DNA from: JAGVSZ01 sp035456405
Lineage (GTDB): Bacteria > Pseudomonadota > Gammaproteobacteria > Burkholderiales > SG8-39
Assembly (NCBI GenBank): GCA_035456405.1
Contig: DATIDG010000060.1
Coordinates: forward strand, 4,667 to 68,666
DNA length: 64,000 nt
Direction: 5' to 3'
Made by a program: the position numbers and the translations under genes. Shown one piece after another: positions 1-7,867 of this stretch. Each line of letters opens with the position of its first letter. Position 1 is the stretch's first letter. The notes below the pieces were generated by a model. That model ran no database searches, was not told the origin of the DNA, and saw only the letters and a list, made by a program, of their open reading frames with translations.

Positions 1-227
1 CGCAGGTTCGCCGTTACCGACTTCTTGTTGCGCCCCTGCACGTACCACCACAGCGAAGTCCCGTTGTGCAGCTTGCGCCACTGGCGCAGCGGATCGCCGC
101 CGTTCGGCGGCTCGATCTTGATCACCTCGGCGCCGAACTCGGCGAAGAGCTTGCCCGCGAACGGGCCGGCGATGAGCTGCCCCAGCTCGAGGACCTTCAC
201 CCCTTCGAGCGGTTTGCGGCCGGTCAC
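1..227 (-). CDS. CaiB/BaiF-type (class III) CoA-transferase, N-terminal part
   Basis: The gene runs off the left edge, so only about 75 N-terminal residues are visible. They read as a family III CoA-transferase: an early LEGVKVLELGQLIAGPFAG-like segment, then AEFGAEVIKIEPP and GGDPLRQW, the nucleotide-like CoA fold start of this family. These enzymes move CoA between acyl groups; the substrate cannot be told, and the catalytic Asp lies outside the window. The start is GTG at 227, preceded by GGAGG about 8 bases upstream. It overlaps the recR stop in a GTGA arrangement, so the two are probably translationally coupled. Confidence 0.85.
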   Translation of the reverse strand, partial: MTGRKPLEGVKVLELGQLIAGPFAGKLFAEFGAEVIKIEPPNGGDPLRQWRKLHNGTSLWWYVQGRNKKSVTANL

Positions 228-820
228 GCGGGCCTCCGTTCGTAGAACGCCTGTGCCAGCGTCCCAGCATCCACGTACTCAAGCTCCCCGCCGACCGGGA
301 TCCCGCGCGCGATGCGCGTGATCTTGAGGCCGCGGTCGCGCAGCATCTCGCCGATGTAATGCGCCGTGGCCTCGCCCTCGTTCGTGAAGTTGGTCGCCAG
401 GACCACCTCCTTCACCGCGCCGTCGGTGGCGCGCGCCATCAGCCGGTCGAGGCCGATGTCCCGCGGCCCGACGCCGTCGAGCGGCGAGAGCCGCCCCATG
501 AGCACGAAATACAGGCCCCGATAGGCCATCGTCAGCTCCATCGTGGCGAGGTCGGCGGGCGTCTCGACGACGCACAGCAAAGCGGGATCGCGCTTCGGCG
601 ATGCGCAGATTGCGCAGAGCTCGTCCTCGGTGAAAGTGTTGCAGCGTGCGCAGCGCCGCACCTGCGCGAGCGCCCGGCCGAGCGCCGCAGCCAGGCGCTG
701 CGCCCCCGGCTGATCGTACTGGAGCAGATGGAACGCCATCCGCTGCGCCGATTTCGGCCCCACGCCTGGCAGGCAGCGCAGCGCGTCGATCAGCTCGTCG
801 ACCGCGTTGGCCGGCTTCAC
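224..820 (-). CDS. recR: Recombination mediator RecR
   Basis: RecR works with RecO (and RecF) to load RecA on single-stranded gaps. The 198-residue length is normal. The N-terminus has a helix-hairpin-helix type segment (LRCLPGVGPKSAQRMAFHLL), then a four-cysteine zinc site at C57, C60, C69 and C72, and a Toprim domain from about residue 80 (VVETPADLATME). The start is GTG at 820, just after the ybaB stop; no upstream start is available in frame. The order dnaX-ybaB-recR is the classic proteobacterial arrangement. Confidence 0.97.
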   Translation of the reverse strand: MKPANAVDELIDALRCLPGVGPKSAQRMAFHLLQYDQPGAQRLAAALGRALAQVRRCARCNTFTEDELCAICASPKRDPALLCVVETPADLATMELTMAYRGLYFVLMGRLSPLDGVGPRDIGLDRLMARATDGAVKEVVLATNFTNEGEATAHYIGEMLRDRGLKITRIARGIPVGGELEYVDAGTLAQAFYERRPA

Positions 821-827
821 CGCCGCA

Positions 828-1154
828 CTAGAACAGCTTCATGCCGGGCGGCAGGGGCAGTCCGGCGGTGACGCTCGCCATCTTCTCCTGGACGGTGGTC
901 TCGACCCGGCGCACGGCGTCGTTCACCGCCGCGGCGACGAGGTCCTCGAGCATCTCCTTGTCGTCGGAGAGGAGCGACGGATCGATTGCGATCCGCTTGA
1001 CGTCGTGACGGCAGGTCATTACCACCTTGACCAGTCCGGCGCCGGACTGGCCTTCGACTTCGATGGTCGCAAGCTGCTCCTGCATCTTGCGCATGTTGTC
1101 CTGCATCTGCTGGGCCTGCTTCATCAGGCCAGCGAGCTGCCCTTTGTTCATCAT
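828..1154 (-). CDS. ybaB: YbaB/EbfC nucleoid-associated protein
   Basis: A 108-residue small DNA-binding protein of the YbaB/EbfC family, which forms dimers and binds DNA with little sequence specificity. The sequence has the usual N-terminal Met/Gln-rich helix (LMKQAQQMQDNMRKMQEQL) followed by the IEVEGQSGAGLVKV strand pair. Its two possible ATG starts (1154 and 1151) overlap the dnaX stop codon, so translation is coupled to dnaX. It sits between dnaX and recR as in most proteobacteria. Confidence 0.95.
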   Translation of the reverse strand: MMNKGQLAGLMKQAQQMQDNMRKMQEQLATIEVEGQSGAGLVKVVMTCRHDVKRIAIDPSLLSDDKEMLEDLVAAAVNDAVRRVETTVQEKMASVTAGLPLPPGMKLF

Positions 1155-2707
1155 GACCGCAGCGCCTTCTCGACGGGTTGAATGGATTCGATGGTCGCGT
1201 CGAAGCTCGATACGAGCTCCTGCACGAACGGGTCCGCGCCCATCTGCTGGCTTGCCTCGTCCAGCCGGGCGCGGCGTTCGCCCTCGGCGATCGCGGCGAC
1301 GGTCCGTCCCGCGACCGTACCGACCGTGACCGCGACCTCGACGGGGCGGCCGAGCTGCTCGCGCAGCGCGGCTTTGAGACGCTCGACGTACGACTTGTCA
1401 GTGAGCGCGCGCGACTCCTGAGGCACCGTGAGATCGAAGCGGGTGCCGTTCCACGCAACGAGCTCGCTGCGCTCGGCGAGCTGCTTCACTGCGCCAACGA
1501 CATTCAGCGCCCGCGCAAGCGCCGGCCAGTCGCCGTCGAAGCTGCCCGCATTTTGCGGCCGCGGCGCTGCGGTGCTCCGCGCCCCTGCGCTAGCCAGCGC
1601 CGCCGGCTTCGGGCGCTCGGCCGCATCGGGAGCGAACGCCAGCATGCGCATGAGCGTCATGGTGAACCCGGCGTACTCGTCGGGCGCGAGCGGGAGATCC
1701 TGGCGGCCGTGAAGCGCGATCTGGTAGTAGAGCTGCGCATCCTCCGGATCGATCGAGCGGGCGAGCGCGAGGACCCGGTCGCGATCCGGCGTGTCCTCGG
1801 GCAGCGCATCACCCGATGTCTGGGCGAGGGCGACGCGATGCAGGAGCCGCGCGAGCTCGCCGAGCGCGTTGTCGAAGGACAGACTGCGCGCCTCCATCGC
1901 ATCGGCGACAGCGAGTGCGCGGCCGGCCTCGCGCGCCGCCACCGCCTCGAGCGCGTCGAACAGATGACCGGTGTCGACCGTTCCGAGCATGCTGCGCACT
2001 GCGGCCTCGGTAACGCTCCCGCCGGAATAGGCGATCGCCTGATCGAGCAGGCTGAGCGCGTCGCGCATGCTCCCGCGCGCCGCATGCGCGATCAGCTGCA
2101 GCGCCGGCCCCTCCGCCGCCACCTTCTCCTCCGCGAGCACCCGCTCGAGGTGCGCCGCGATTGCCGACGCCGGCATGTTCTTCAGGTTGAACTGCAGGCA
2201 GCGCGACAGCACCGTTACGGGAATCTTCTGCGGATCGGTCGTCGCCAGGATGAACTTGATGTGCTCCGGAGGCTCCTCGAGCGTCTTCAGCATCGCGTTG
2301 AACGACGACGTCGAAAGCATGTGCACTTCGTCGATGACGTACACCTTGAACCGCCCGCGTGTCGGCGCGTAGACCGCGTTGTCCAGGAGCTGGCGCATCT
2401 CGTCGACCCGGGTGTTGGTCGCGGCGTCCACCTCGATCAGGTCGACGAAGCGCCCCGTGTCGATCTCCGTGCAGCTCGAGCACTTCCCGCACGGCGTCGC
2501 CGTGATGCCGGTTTCGCAGTTCAGCGATTTCGCGAGGATCCGCGCGAGCGTGGTCTTGCCCACGCCGCGGGTGCCGGTGAAGAGATAGGCGTGATGCAAC
2601 CGCTGCTGCTCGAGCGCGTTGGTAAGCGCGCGCACGACGTGCTCCTGCCCGACGAGCGTCGCGAACGTGCGGGGACGCCACTTGCGAGCGAGTACTTGAT
2701 ACGTCAT
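1151..2707 (-). CDS. dnaX: DNA polymerase III subunits gamma/tau
   Basis: This is the clamp-loader ATPase subunit, 518 residues from the ATG at 2707; the open frame extends further upstream, but the family begins at MTYQVLARKWRP. It has Walker A GTRGVGKTT at 45-53, a zinc site at C64, C73, C76 and C79, and a DEVH Walker B box at 126-129. The C-terminal tau part is short compared with the 643-residue E. coli protein. I saw no A-rich slippery site like that of E. coli dnaX, so a frameshifted gamma product is not supported. No strong ribosome-binding site precedes the start. Confidence 0.97.
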   Translation of the reverse strand: MTYQVLARKWRPRTFATLVGQEHVVRALTNALEQQRLHHAYLFTGTRGVGKTTLARILAKSLNCETGITATPCGKCSSCTEIDTGRFVDLIEVDAATNTRVDEMRQLLDNAVYAPTRGRFKVYVIDEVHMLSTSSFNAMLKTLEEPPEHIKFILATTDPQKIPVTVLSRCLQFNLKNMPASAIAAHLERVLAEEKVAAEGPALQLIAHAARGSMRDALSLLDQAIAYSGGSVTEAAVRSMLGTVDTGHLFDALEAVAAREAGRALAVADAMEARSLSFDNALGELARLLHRVALAQTSGDALPEDTPDRDRVLALARSIDPEDAQLYYQIALHGRQDLPLAPDEYAGFTMTLMRMLAFAPDAAERPKPAALASAGARSTAAPRPQNAGSFDGDWPALARALNVVGAVKQLAERSELVAWNGTRFDLTVPQESRALTDKSYVERLKAALREQLGRPVEVAVTVGTVAGRTVAAIAEGERRARLDEASQQMGADPFVQELVSSFDATIESIQPVEKALRS

Positions 2708-2800
2708 GGGCGCGATTCTAGCTCTGGGGTACTGCCACCGGTGCGCCTCCTGCCCCTCCCCCGCGCGGGGAAGGGGCAAGTCGCGTGCGACGCGTTGGGT

Positions 2801-2896
2801 GGCGAGCCTTGCCCCCGGCACTTGCAGTGAGTAGCTGTGGCTGCTTCCTTCCGGACCTGACCAGGTTCACCACGCTGCAATGCGGGGAGGCCCGCC
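2801..2896 (-). ncRNA. ffs: 4.5S (signal recognition particle) RNA
   Basis: The minus strand carries the universally conserved SRP apical loop GTCCGGAAGGAAGCAGCC with a GGAA tetraloop, inside a roughly 96-nt molecule. Its ends (GGCGGGCCT and AGGCTCGCC) pair with each other with one G-T type mismatch. This is the short Alu-less bacterial form that binds Ffh. It lies between parC and dnaX, a frequent position next to dnaX in proteobacteria. The exact ends are estimated from the terminal pairing. Confidence 0.95.
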
Positions 2897-2949
2897 ATTG
2901 ACAAGCTCGGCCGCGCACGTGGGAAAGCCCCGAGCGCCCGACCGCGAAT

Positions 2950-5415
2950 TCACGCGCCGGAGGATAGCACGCGCAGCGCGAGCGGCTTCTTCACTTTGTC
3001 GGGCAGGACCCGGCCCTTCAGCGCGCGTTTCGAGACGAAGTGCTCGAACTCCTTACCCTTGATCTCGACTGCGTTCTCGCGCCCGCGACCAAACCCCAGG
3101 ACCTCGACGCCCCGCTCCCGCGTGACTAGGGCGGCGACGAGCTTCTCGCCCTTGTCGAGGCCCATGAGCGTGACGCCCCGGCCTCTTGCGAGATAGCCGA
3201 CCTCGTCCAGATCGAAGGCGAGCATCTTCCCGCCCGAGGACACTGCGACCAGGAGGTTCCCGTGCGCCACTTCGAAGGGGAACGGCGCAATCGGCGCGCC
3301 ATCCTCTTTGACGCTCATGAACTCGCGACCCGCCTTGCGGTTGGACAGCATGTCGCCGAGCTTGGCCACGAACCCGTAGCCGCTCGTCGCGGCCACCAGC
3401 ACCGGCGTGTCGGCCTTGCCGGCAATGCAATGAACGATCGTCCCGCCTTCCTGCACGTCGACAAGCGAGGACGCCGGTGCACCGTCGCCCCGGGCGGACG
3501 GCAGCTGCGCCGCATCCACGGTGTACGCGCGCCCGTTCGAATCGAGGAAAGCGACCGGGTCGACCGTGCGGCACTGGATGAGCGCGCCGAGCGCATCGCC
3601 TTCCTTGAACGACAGCGCCGCCGGATCGACGCCCCAGCCCTGGCGCGCGCGCACCCAGCCGTTCTTCGAGAAGATCACCGTCACCGGCTCGTCGATCACC
3701 GGCGTCTCGACCTCGGCCTTCTCCGCCTCCTCGATGCGCGTGCGGCGCTTGTCGCCGAAGGTCTTCGCATCCTCCTCGATCTCGCCAACTACCAGCTCCT
3801 CGAGCGTCTTGCGATCCTTCAGCACCTTCTCGAGGGACTTCTGCTCCCTCTGCTGGTCCTTGAGCTCCTGCTCGATCTTGATGTGCTCGAGCTTCGCGAG
3901 CATCCGCAGGCGCATGTCGAGGATGTCGTCGGCCTGCCGCTCGCTGAGCTTGAACGCCTTGATCAGGTCCGCCTTCGGCTCGTCGGCGTTGCGGATGATC
4001 TTGATCACCTTGTCCACGTTCAGGAGGACGATCATCCGTCCTTCGAGTACGTGGATGCGGTCCAGCACTTTCTCGAGCCGGTGCTTCGTACGCCGGGTGA
4101 CCGTCGCAATCCGGAAATCGACCCATTCCGCGACGATGTCGCGCAGGTTCTTGCCCGTCGGCCGGCCGTCGAGGCCGACGACGACGAGATTGATCGGGGC
4201 GTTCGTCTCCAGGCTCGTCTTCGCGAGCAGCAAGTTGGCGAATTCGTCCTCGCCGATCTTCGAGGTGCGCGGCTCGAAGACGAGGCGCACCGGGTGGGCG
4301 CGGTCGGACTCGTCGCGCATCTTGTCGAGCATCGACAGCACGAGCTGCTTCTCGCGCGTCTGCTCCGGCGTCAGCGATTTCTTGCCCGGCCGCGGCTGCG
4401 GGTTGGTGATGGCGTCGATCTCCTCCTGGACCTTCTTCGCAGAGGTGCCGGGCGGCAGCTCGGTCACGACGAGCTGCCACTGGCCGCGCGCGAGGCGCTC
4501 GATCGTCCAGCGCGCCCGCACGCGGATCGATCCGCGCCCGGACTGATAGGCATCCTTCAGCTCGGCGCGGGGCGTGATGATCTGGCCGCCGCCGGGGAAA
4601 TCGGGGCCCTTGACGTGCTTCATCAGCCCGGCGACCGAAAGGTCCCGGTCGCGGACCATCGCGATCGCGGCCTGCGCCACCTCGTTGAGGTTGTGCGGCG
4701 GAATCTCGGTTGCCATCCCGACCGCGATCCCCGAGGCGCCGTTCAGGAGCAGCACCGGCAGCCGCGCCGGCAGCACTGCCGGCTCGTTCATGCTGCCGTC
4801 GTAGTTGGAGACGAAATCGACCGTGCCCTGGTCGAGCTCGGCGAGCAGCACCTCGGCGAACCTCGTCAGGCGCGCTTCCGTGTAGCGCATCGCCGCCGGC
4901 TCGTCGCCGTCGCGCGAGCCGAAGTTGCCCTCGCCGTCGATGAGCGGATAGCGCATCGTGAAGTTCTGCGCGAGCCGCACCAGCGCGTCGTACACCGACG
5001 CGTCGCCGTGGGGATGGAACTTGCCGAGCACGTCGCCGACGACGCGCGCGGATTTCTTGCGCGGCGTGCCGGAGCGCCCGCCCATGTCCCACATCGCATA
5101 AAGGATGCGGGCCTGGACCGGCTTCTGGCCGTCGCCCACGCGCGGCAGCGCGCGGTCCTTCACCGTTGCGATGGCGTATTGGAGGTACTGCGTCGAGGCG
5201 TACCGCCCCAGCGGCAGGCTGTCGCCGAATTCACCCTCGAGCGGAGCGAAATGTGGCGGAAGCCCCCCGCCGTTGCCGGCGTCAGACTGTCGCGGCGGGC
5301 CGCCCCCGCCACCCGCGCCCGCGCCCGCCTTCGCGGCGGCGCCTGTGTCCTTCGCCGCCTTCGTCGCCGCCGCACTCGCCCCGAGCCCGTCGAACAGGTC
5401 TTTCTGATTGCCCAT
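2950..5415 (-). CDS. parC: DNA topoisomerase IV subunit A
   Basis: ParC is the breakage-reunion subunit that decatenates daughter chromosomes with ParE. The protein is about 821 residues from the ATG at 5415, chosen because AGAGG precedes it, whereas an upstream ATG at 5436 has no such site. The N-terminal 60 residues are a low-complexity Ala/Gly extension. The catalytic tyrosine is in the AAMRYTEARLT motif at about Y178. A coiled-coil gate region follows, and the C-terminal part has degenerate beta-pinwheel repeats. parE is immediately upstream, 71 bp away, so the two are probably cotranscribed. Confidence 0.96.
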   Translation of the reverse strand: MGNQKDLFDGLGASAAATKAAKDTGAAAKAGAGAGGGGGPPRQSDAGNGGGLPPHFAPLEGEFGDSLPLGRYASTQYLQYAIATVKDRALPRVGDGQKPVQARILYAMWDMGGRSGTPRKKSARVVGDVLGKFHPHGDASVYDALVRLAQNFTMRYPLIDGEGNFGSRDGDEPAAMRYTEARLTRFAEVLLAELDQGTVDFVSNYDGSMNEPAVLPARLPVLLLNGASGIAVGMATEIPPHNLNEVAQAAIAMVRDRDLSVAGLMKHVKGPDFPGGGQIITPRAELKDAYQSGRGSIRVRARWTIERLARGQWQLVVTELPPGTSAKKVQEEIDAITNPQPRPGKKSLTPEQTREKQLVLSMLDKMRDESDRAHPVRLVFEPRTSKIGEDEFANLLLAKTSLETNAPINLVVVGLDGRPTGKNLRDIVAEWVDFRIATVTRRTKHRLEKVLDRIHVLEGRMIVLLNVDKVIKIIRNADEPKADLIKAFKLSERQADDILDMRLRMLAKLEHIKIEQELKDQQREQKSLEKVLKDRKTLEELVVGEIEEDAKTFGDKRRTRIEEAEKAEVETPVIDEPVTVIFSKNGWVRARQGWGVDPAALSFKEGDALGALIQCRTVDPVAFLDSNGRAYTVDAAQLPSARGDGAPASSLVDVQEGGTIVHCIAGKADTPVLVAATSGYGFVAKLGDMLSNRKAGREFMSVKEDGAPIAPFPFEVAHGNLLVAVSSGGKMLAFDLDEVGYLARGRGVTLMGLDKGEKLVAALVTRERGVEVLGFGRGRENAVEIKGKEFEHFVSKRALKGRVLPDKVKKPLALRVLSSGA

Positions 5416-5443
5416 GTCGCCTCTGTTACGAGGCATGGTGGAA

Positions 5444-5464
5444 CAAGGGGGCTACGCCCACTTG
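5444..5464. repeat. Imperfect hairpin between parE and parC
   Basis: CAAGGGGGCTACGCCCACTTG folds as a 9-bp stem with one mismatch. It lies 22 bp past the parE stop and resembles the palindromes at 32923-32947 and 60296-60315. It could slow transcription or stabilise the parE mRNA end; there is no T-tract. Confidence 0.4.
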
Positions 5465-5486
5465 AAGATCCCCCAAGCCAGCCGAG

Positions 5487-7478
5487 TCACGAAATATCCG
5501 CATCGACCAGGTTGCCGAACGTCTCCATCCACTCGCGCCGCTGCGTGGCGTTCTCGCGCGCCATCATCATGTTGAAGACTTCGCGGTCGGCGTCGAGCGT
5601 GCCGTCTTCGACCCGCACCGGAAGCATGCGGCGCGTGTCGGGGTTGAGCGTGGTCTCCCACAGCTGCTCCGGGCTCATCTCGCCGAGGCCCTTGAAGCGG
5701 CTGACGGTCCAGCTCCCGTCCTTCACGCCCTCGTCGGCGAGCTTCTCCTCGATCGCCTCGAGCTCCTGCTTGTCGAGGGCGTACAGCTTGCGCGCGGGCT
5801 TGCCTTTGCCCTGCCCCGGCACATCGATGCGGAAGAGCGGCGGCAGGGCGACGAACACGTTCCCGCGCTCGATGAGCTTCGGGAAATGCCGGAAGAACAG
5901 CGTGAGCAGCAGCACCTGGATGTGCGAGCCGTCGACGTCCGCGTCGGCGAGGATGATCAGCCTCTTGTACCGCAGGTTGGAGAGATCGACGGCGTCCTCG
6001 AGCCGGTGGTGATCGACGCCGATCGCGAGCGCGATCGCCTCGATTTCCTTGTTCGAGTAGAGCGTGTCGCCGCTGTCCTGCCAGGTGTTCTTCGGCTTGC
6101 CCTTCAACGGCAGCACCGCCTGGAACTCCTTGTCCCGCGCCTGTTTCGCGGAACCGCCCGCCGAATCCCCCTCGACGATGAAGAGCTCGTTGCGATCCGG
6201 GTCGTCCGACGCGCAGTCGGTCAGCTTGCCCGGCAGCACCGCCACGCCGGAGGCCTTGCGTCGCTCGACCTTCTGCGCCGCCCGCGTGCGCGCCGCGGCC
6301 TGCGCGATCACGAGCTCCGCGATGCGCTTGCCCTCGTCGACGTGCGTGTTGAGCCAGAGCTCGAACGGGTCGCGGACCATCTGCGCCACGAGCTTCACCG
6401 CGTCGCGCGAGATCAGCTCGTTCTTGACCTGGCCCTTGAACTGCGGGTCAAGCATCTTCACCGCGAGCACGTAGCAGGCGCGCGACCACACGTCTTCGGG
6501 AACGATCTTCAGGCCGCGCTGGCCCATCGCGTGGTGGTCGATGAAGTTGCGGATCGCGCTGTACACCCCCTCCCGCAGGCCGGCGACGTGCGTGCCGCCG
6601 TGGCGCGTCGGGATCATGTTGACATACGCCTCGGCGACGACGTCGCCCTCCGCCGCCCAGGCGATCGCCCACATCGCGCCCTCGCCCTCGGCGAAGCTGT
6701 CCGACTCCGACTGCGCGGCGATGTACCGCTCCCCGAGGAAGGCATCGGCGACCGGCGCGAGCGCCGCGATCGCGGCGGCGAAATAGCCCTTGATGCCCTC
6801 CGGAAAGTGCCAGGTCGTCTTCTCGATCTTGCCCTTCTTCTCGACGCCCAGCGTGAACTTCACGCCCGGGAGCAGCATCGCTTTCGCACGCAGCAGTGCG
6901 GCGATGTCCGCGACGACGATCTGCGGCGAGTCGAAGTACTTCGCGTCGGGCCAGAAGCGCACGCGGGTGCCGCTTTCCCTCGGTCCGGCGGCGCCGATCC
7001 GCTTCAGCGGCTCCTTGACCTTCCCGTTGTCGGCGAACACGAGTCGATGGCGCGTGCCGTCGCGGGTGACTTCCACGTCGAGGCGCCGGGCGAGCGCATT
7101 GGTCACGCACACGCCCACGCCGTGCAGCCCCCCGGCGATGCGGTAGACGGCGTCCTTGTCGGTCTTGCGGAACTTCCCGCCCGAATGCAGCGTGGTGAAG
7201 ATCACCTGCACCGCCGGCACCTTCTTCTTCGGATGGAGGTCGACCGGGATGCCGCGGCCGTCGTCGACGACCTCCGCCGAGCCGTCCTCGTACAGGGTGA
7301 CCGACACGTTCTTCGCAAACCCGGCCAGCCCTTCGTCCGAGGCGTTGTCGATGACTTCGACGAGCGCGTGGTTCGGGTTGACCGGGTCGGTGTACATCCC
7401 TGGCCGGTGCAGGATCGGCGACAGATCCTCGAGGATCTCGATGTCCTCGGCGCTGTAGGCCCTAGATTTCGTTGCCAT
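5487..7478 (-). CDS. parE: DNA topoisomerase IV subunit B
   Basis: ParE is the ATPase subunit of topoisomerase IV, 663 residues from the ATG at 7478 (MATKSRAYSAEDIEIL), the usual length in betaproteobacteria. It has the GHKL ATPase features (VEVIDNASDEGL, DDGRGIPVD, GGLHGVGVCVTNAL), a transducer, and a Toprim domain with VEGDSAGGSAKQARD and DADVDGSHI. The open frame continues upstream, but that part is unlike the family and was excluded. ParC follows on the same strand. Confidence 0.96.
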   Translation of the reverse strand: MATKSRAYSAEDIEILEDLSPILHRPGMYTDPVNPNHALVEVIDNASDEGLAGFAKNVSVTLYEDGSAEVVDDGRGIPVDLHPKKKVPAVQVIFTTLHSGGKFRKTDKDAVYRIAGGLHGVGVCVTNALARRLDVEVTRDGTRHRLVFADNGKVKEPLKRIGAAGPRESGTRVRFWPDAKYFDSPQIVVADIAALLRAKAMLLPGVKFTLGVEKKGKIEKTTWHFPEGIKGYFAAAIAALAPVADAFLGERYIAAQSESDSFAEGEGAMWAIAWAAEGDVVAEAYVNMIPTRHGGTHVAGLREGVYSAIRNFIDHHAMGQRGLKIVPEDVWSRACYVLAVKMLDPQFKGQVKNELISRDAVKLVAQMVRDPFELWLNTHVDEGKRIAELVIAQAAARTRAAQKVERRKASGVAVLPGKLTDCASDDPDRNELFIVEGDSAGGSAKQARDKEFQAVLPLKGKPKNTWQDSGDTLYSNKEIEAIALAIGVDHHRLEDAVDLSNLRYKRLIILADADVDGSHIQVLLLTLFFRHFPKLIERGNVFVALPPLFRIDVPGQGKGKPARKLYALDKQELEAIEEKLADEGVKDGSWTVSRFKGLGEMSPEQLWETTLNPDTRRMLPVRVEDGTLDADREVFNMMMARENATQRREWMETFGNLVDADIS

Positions 7479-7560
7479 TCTCTGGGTCGCCCCTAGATAT
7501 TGGGGTCCGTCGGCAGGAGATGATACCGTCATGGCGCCCGCGGCGCGAGCCGAAATGCAT

Positions 7561-7794
7561 TCAGCGGCTGTCTCCCGGCGAATCCATTGTCGCGCCGCCC
7601 CGCCCGCCCTCCGGAAGATGGCAGGCCGCGCGCCCCGGTGCGAGCAGGAGCTGTGCGCCGAACACGGCGATCGCCAGCGTGATCCCGGCCCACGTGGGCA
7701 GAAATTGCCCGGCCGCCACGACCAGCGCCCACGCGCCAATCCAGACGAGCGCCCTCGTCCAGCGGGCGGGGCGTTCGGTGCGGTCGCCGACCAT
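7561..7794 (-). CDS. Small hypothetical membrane protein
   Basis: A 77-residue open frame between parE and the divergent mnmC. Residues about 14-52 are strongly hydrophobic (WIGAWALVVAAGQFLPTWAG, then ITLAIAVFGAQLLLA) and could form two short helices, with a charged, glycine-rich tail. I recognise no family. No clear ribosome-binding site precedes the ATG, so the case rests on the hydrophobic pattern and on filling an otherwise empty gap. It could be spurious. Confidence 0.4.
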   Translation of the reverse strand: MVGDRTERPARWTRALVWIGAWALVVAAGQFLPTWAGITLAIAVFGAQLLLAPGRAACHLPEGGRGGATMDSPGDSR

Positions 7795-7867
7795 GAGGCG
7801 AGTCTAGCGCGTGAACGCTCCCCCGGCGCTAGAGTAGCAGCTCGAATCTCAATCCTCGGGCAGCTCC

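Noticed and set aside
3262..6012. A 916-residue plus-strand open frame opposite parC and parE
   Set aside because: Arg/Ala/Leu-rich mirror translation of clearly identified genes; a typical high-GC shadow. The same applies to long frames opposite dnaX, the kinases, actP, lpd and sucA.
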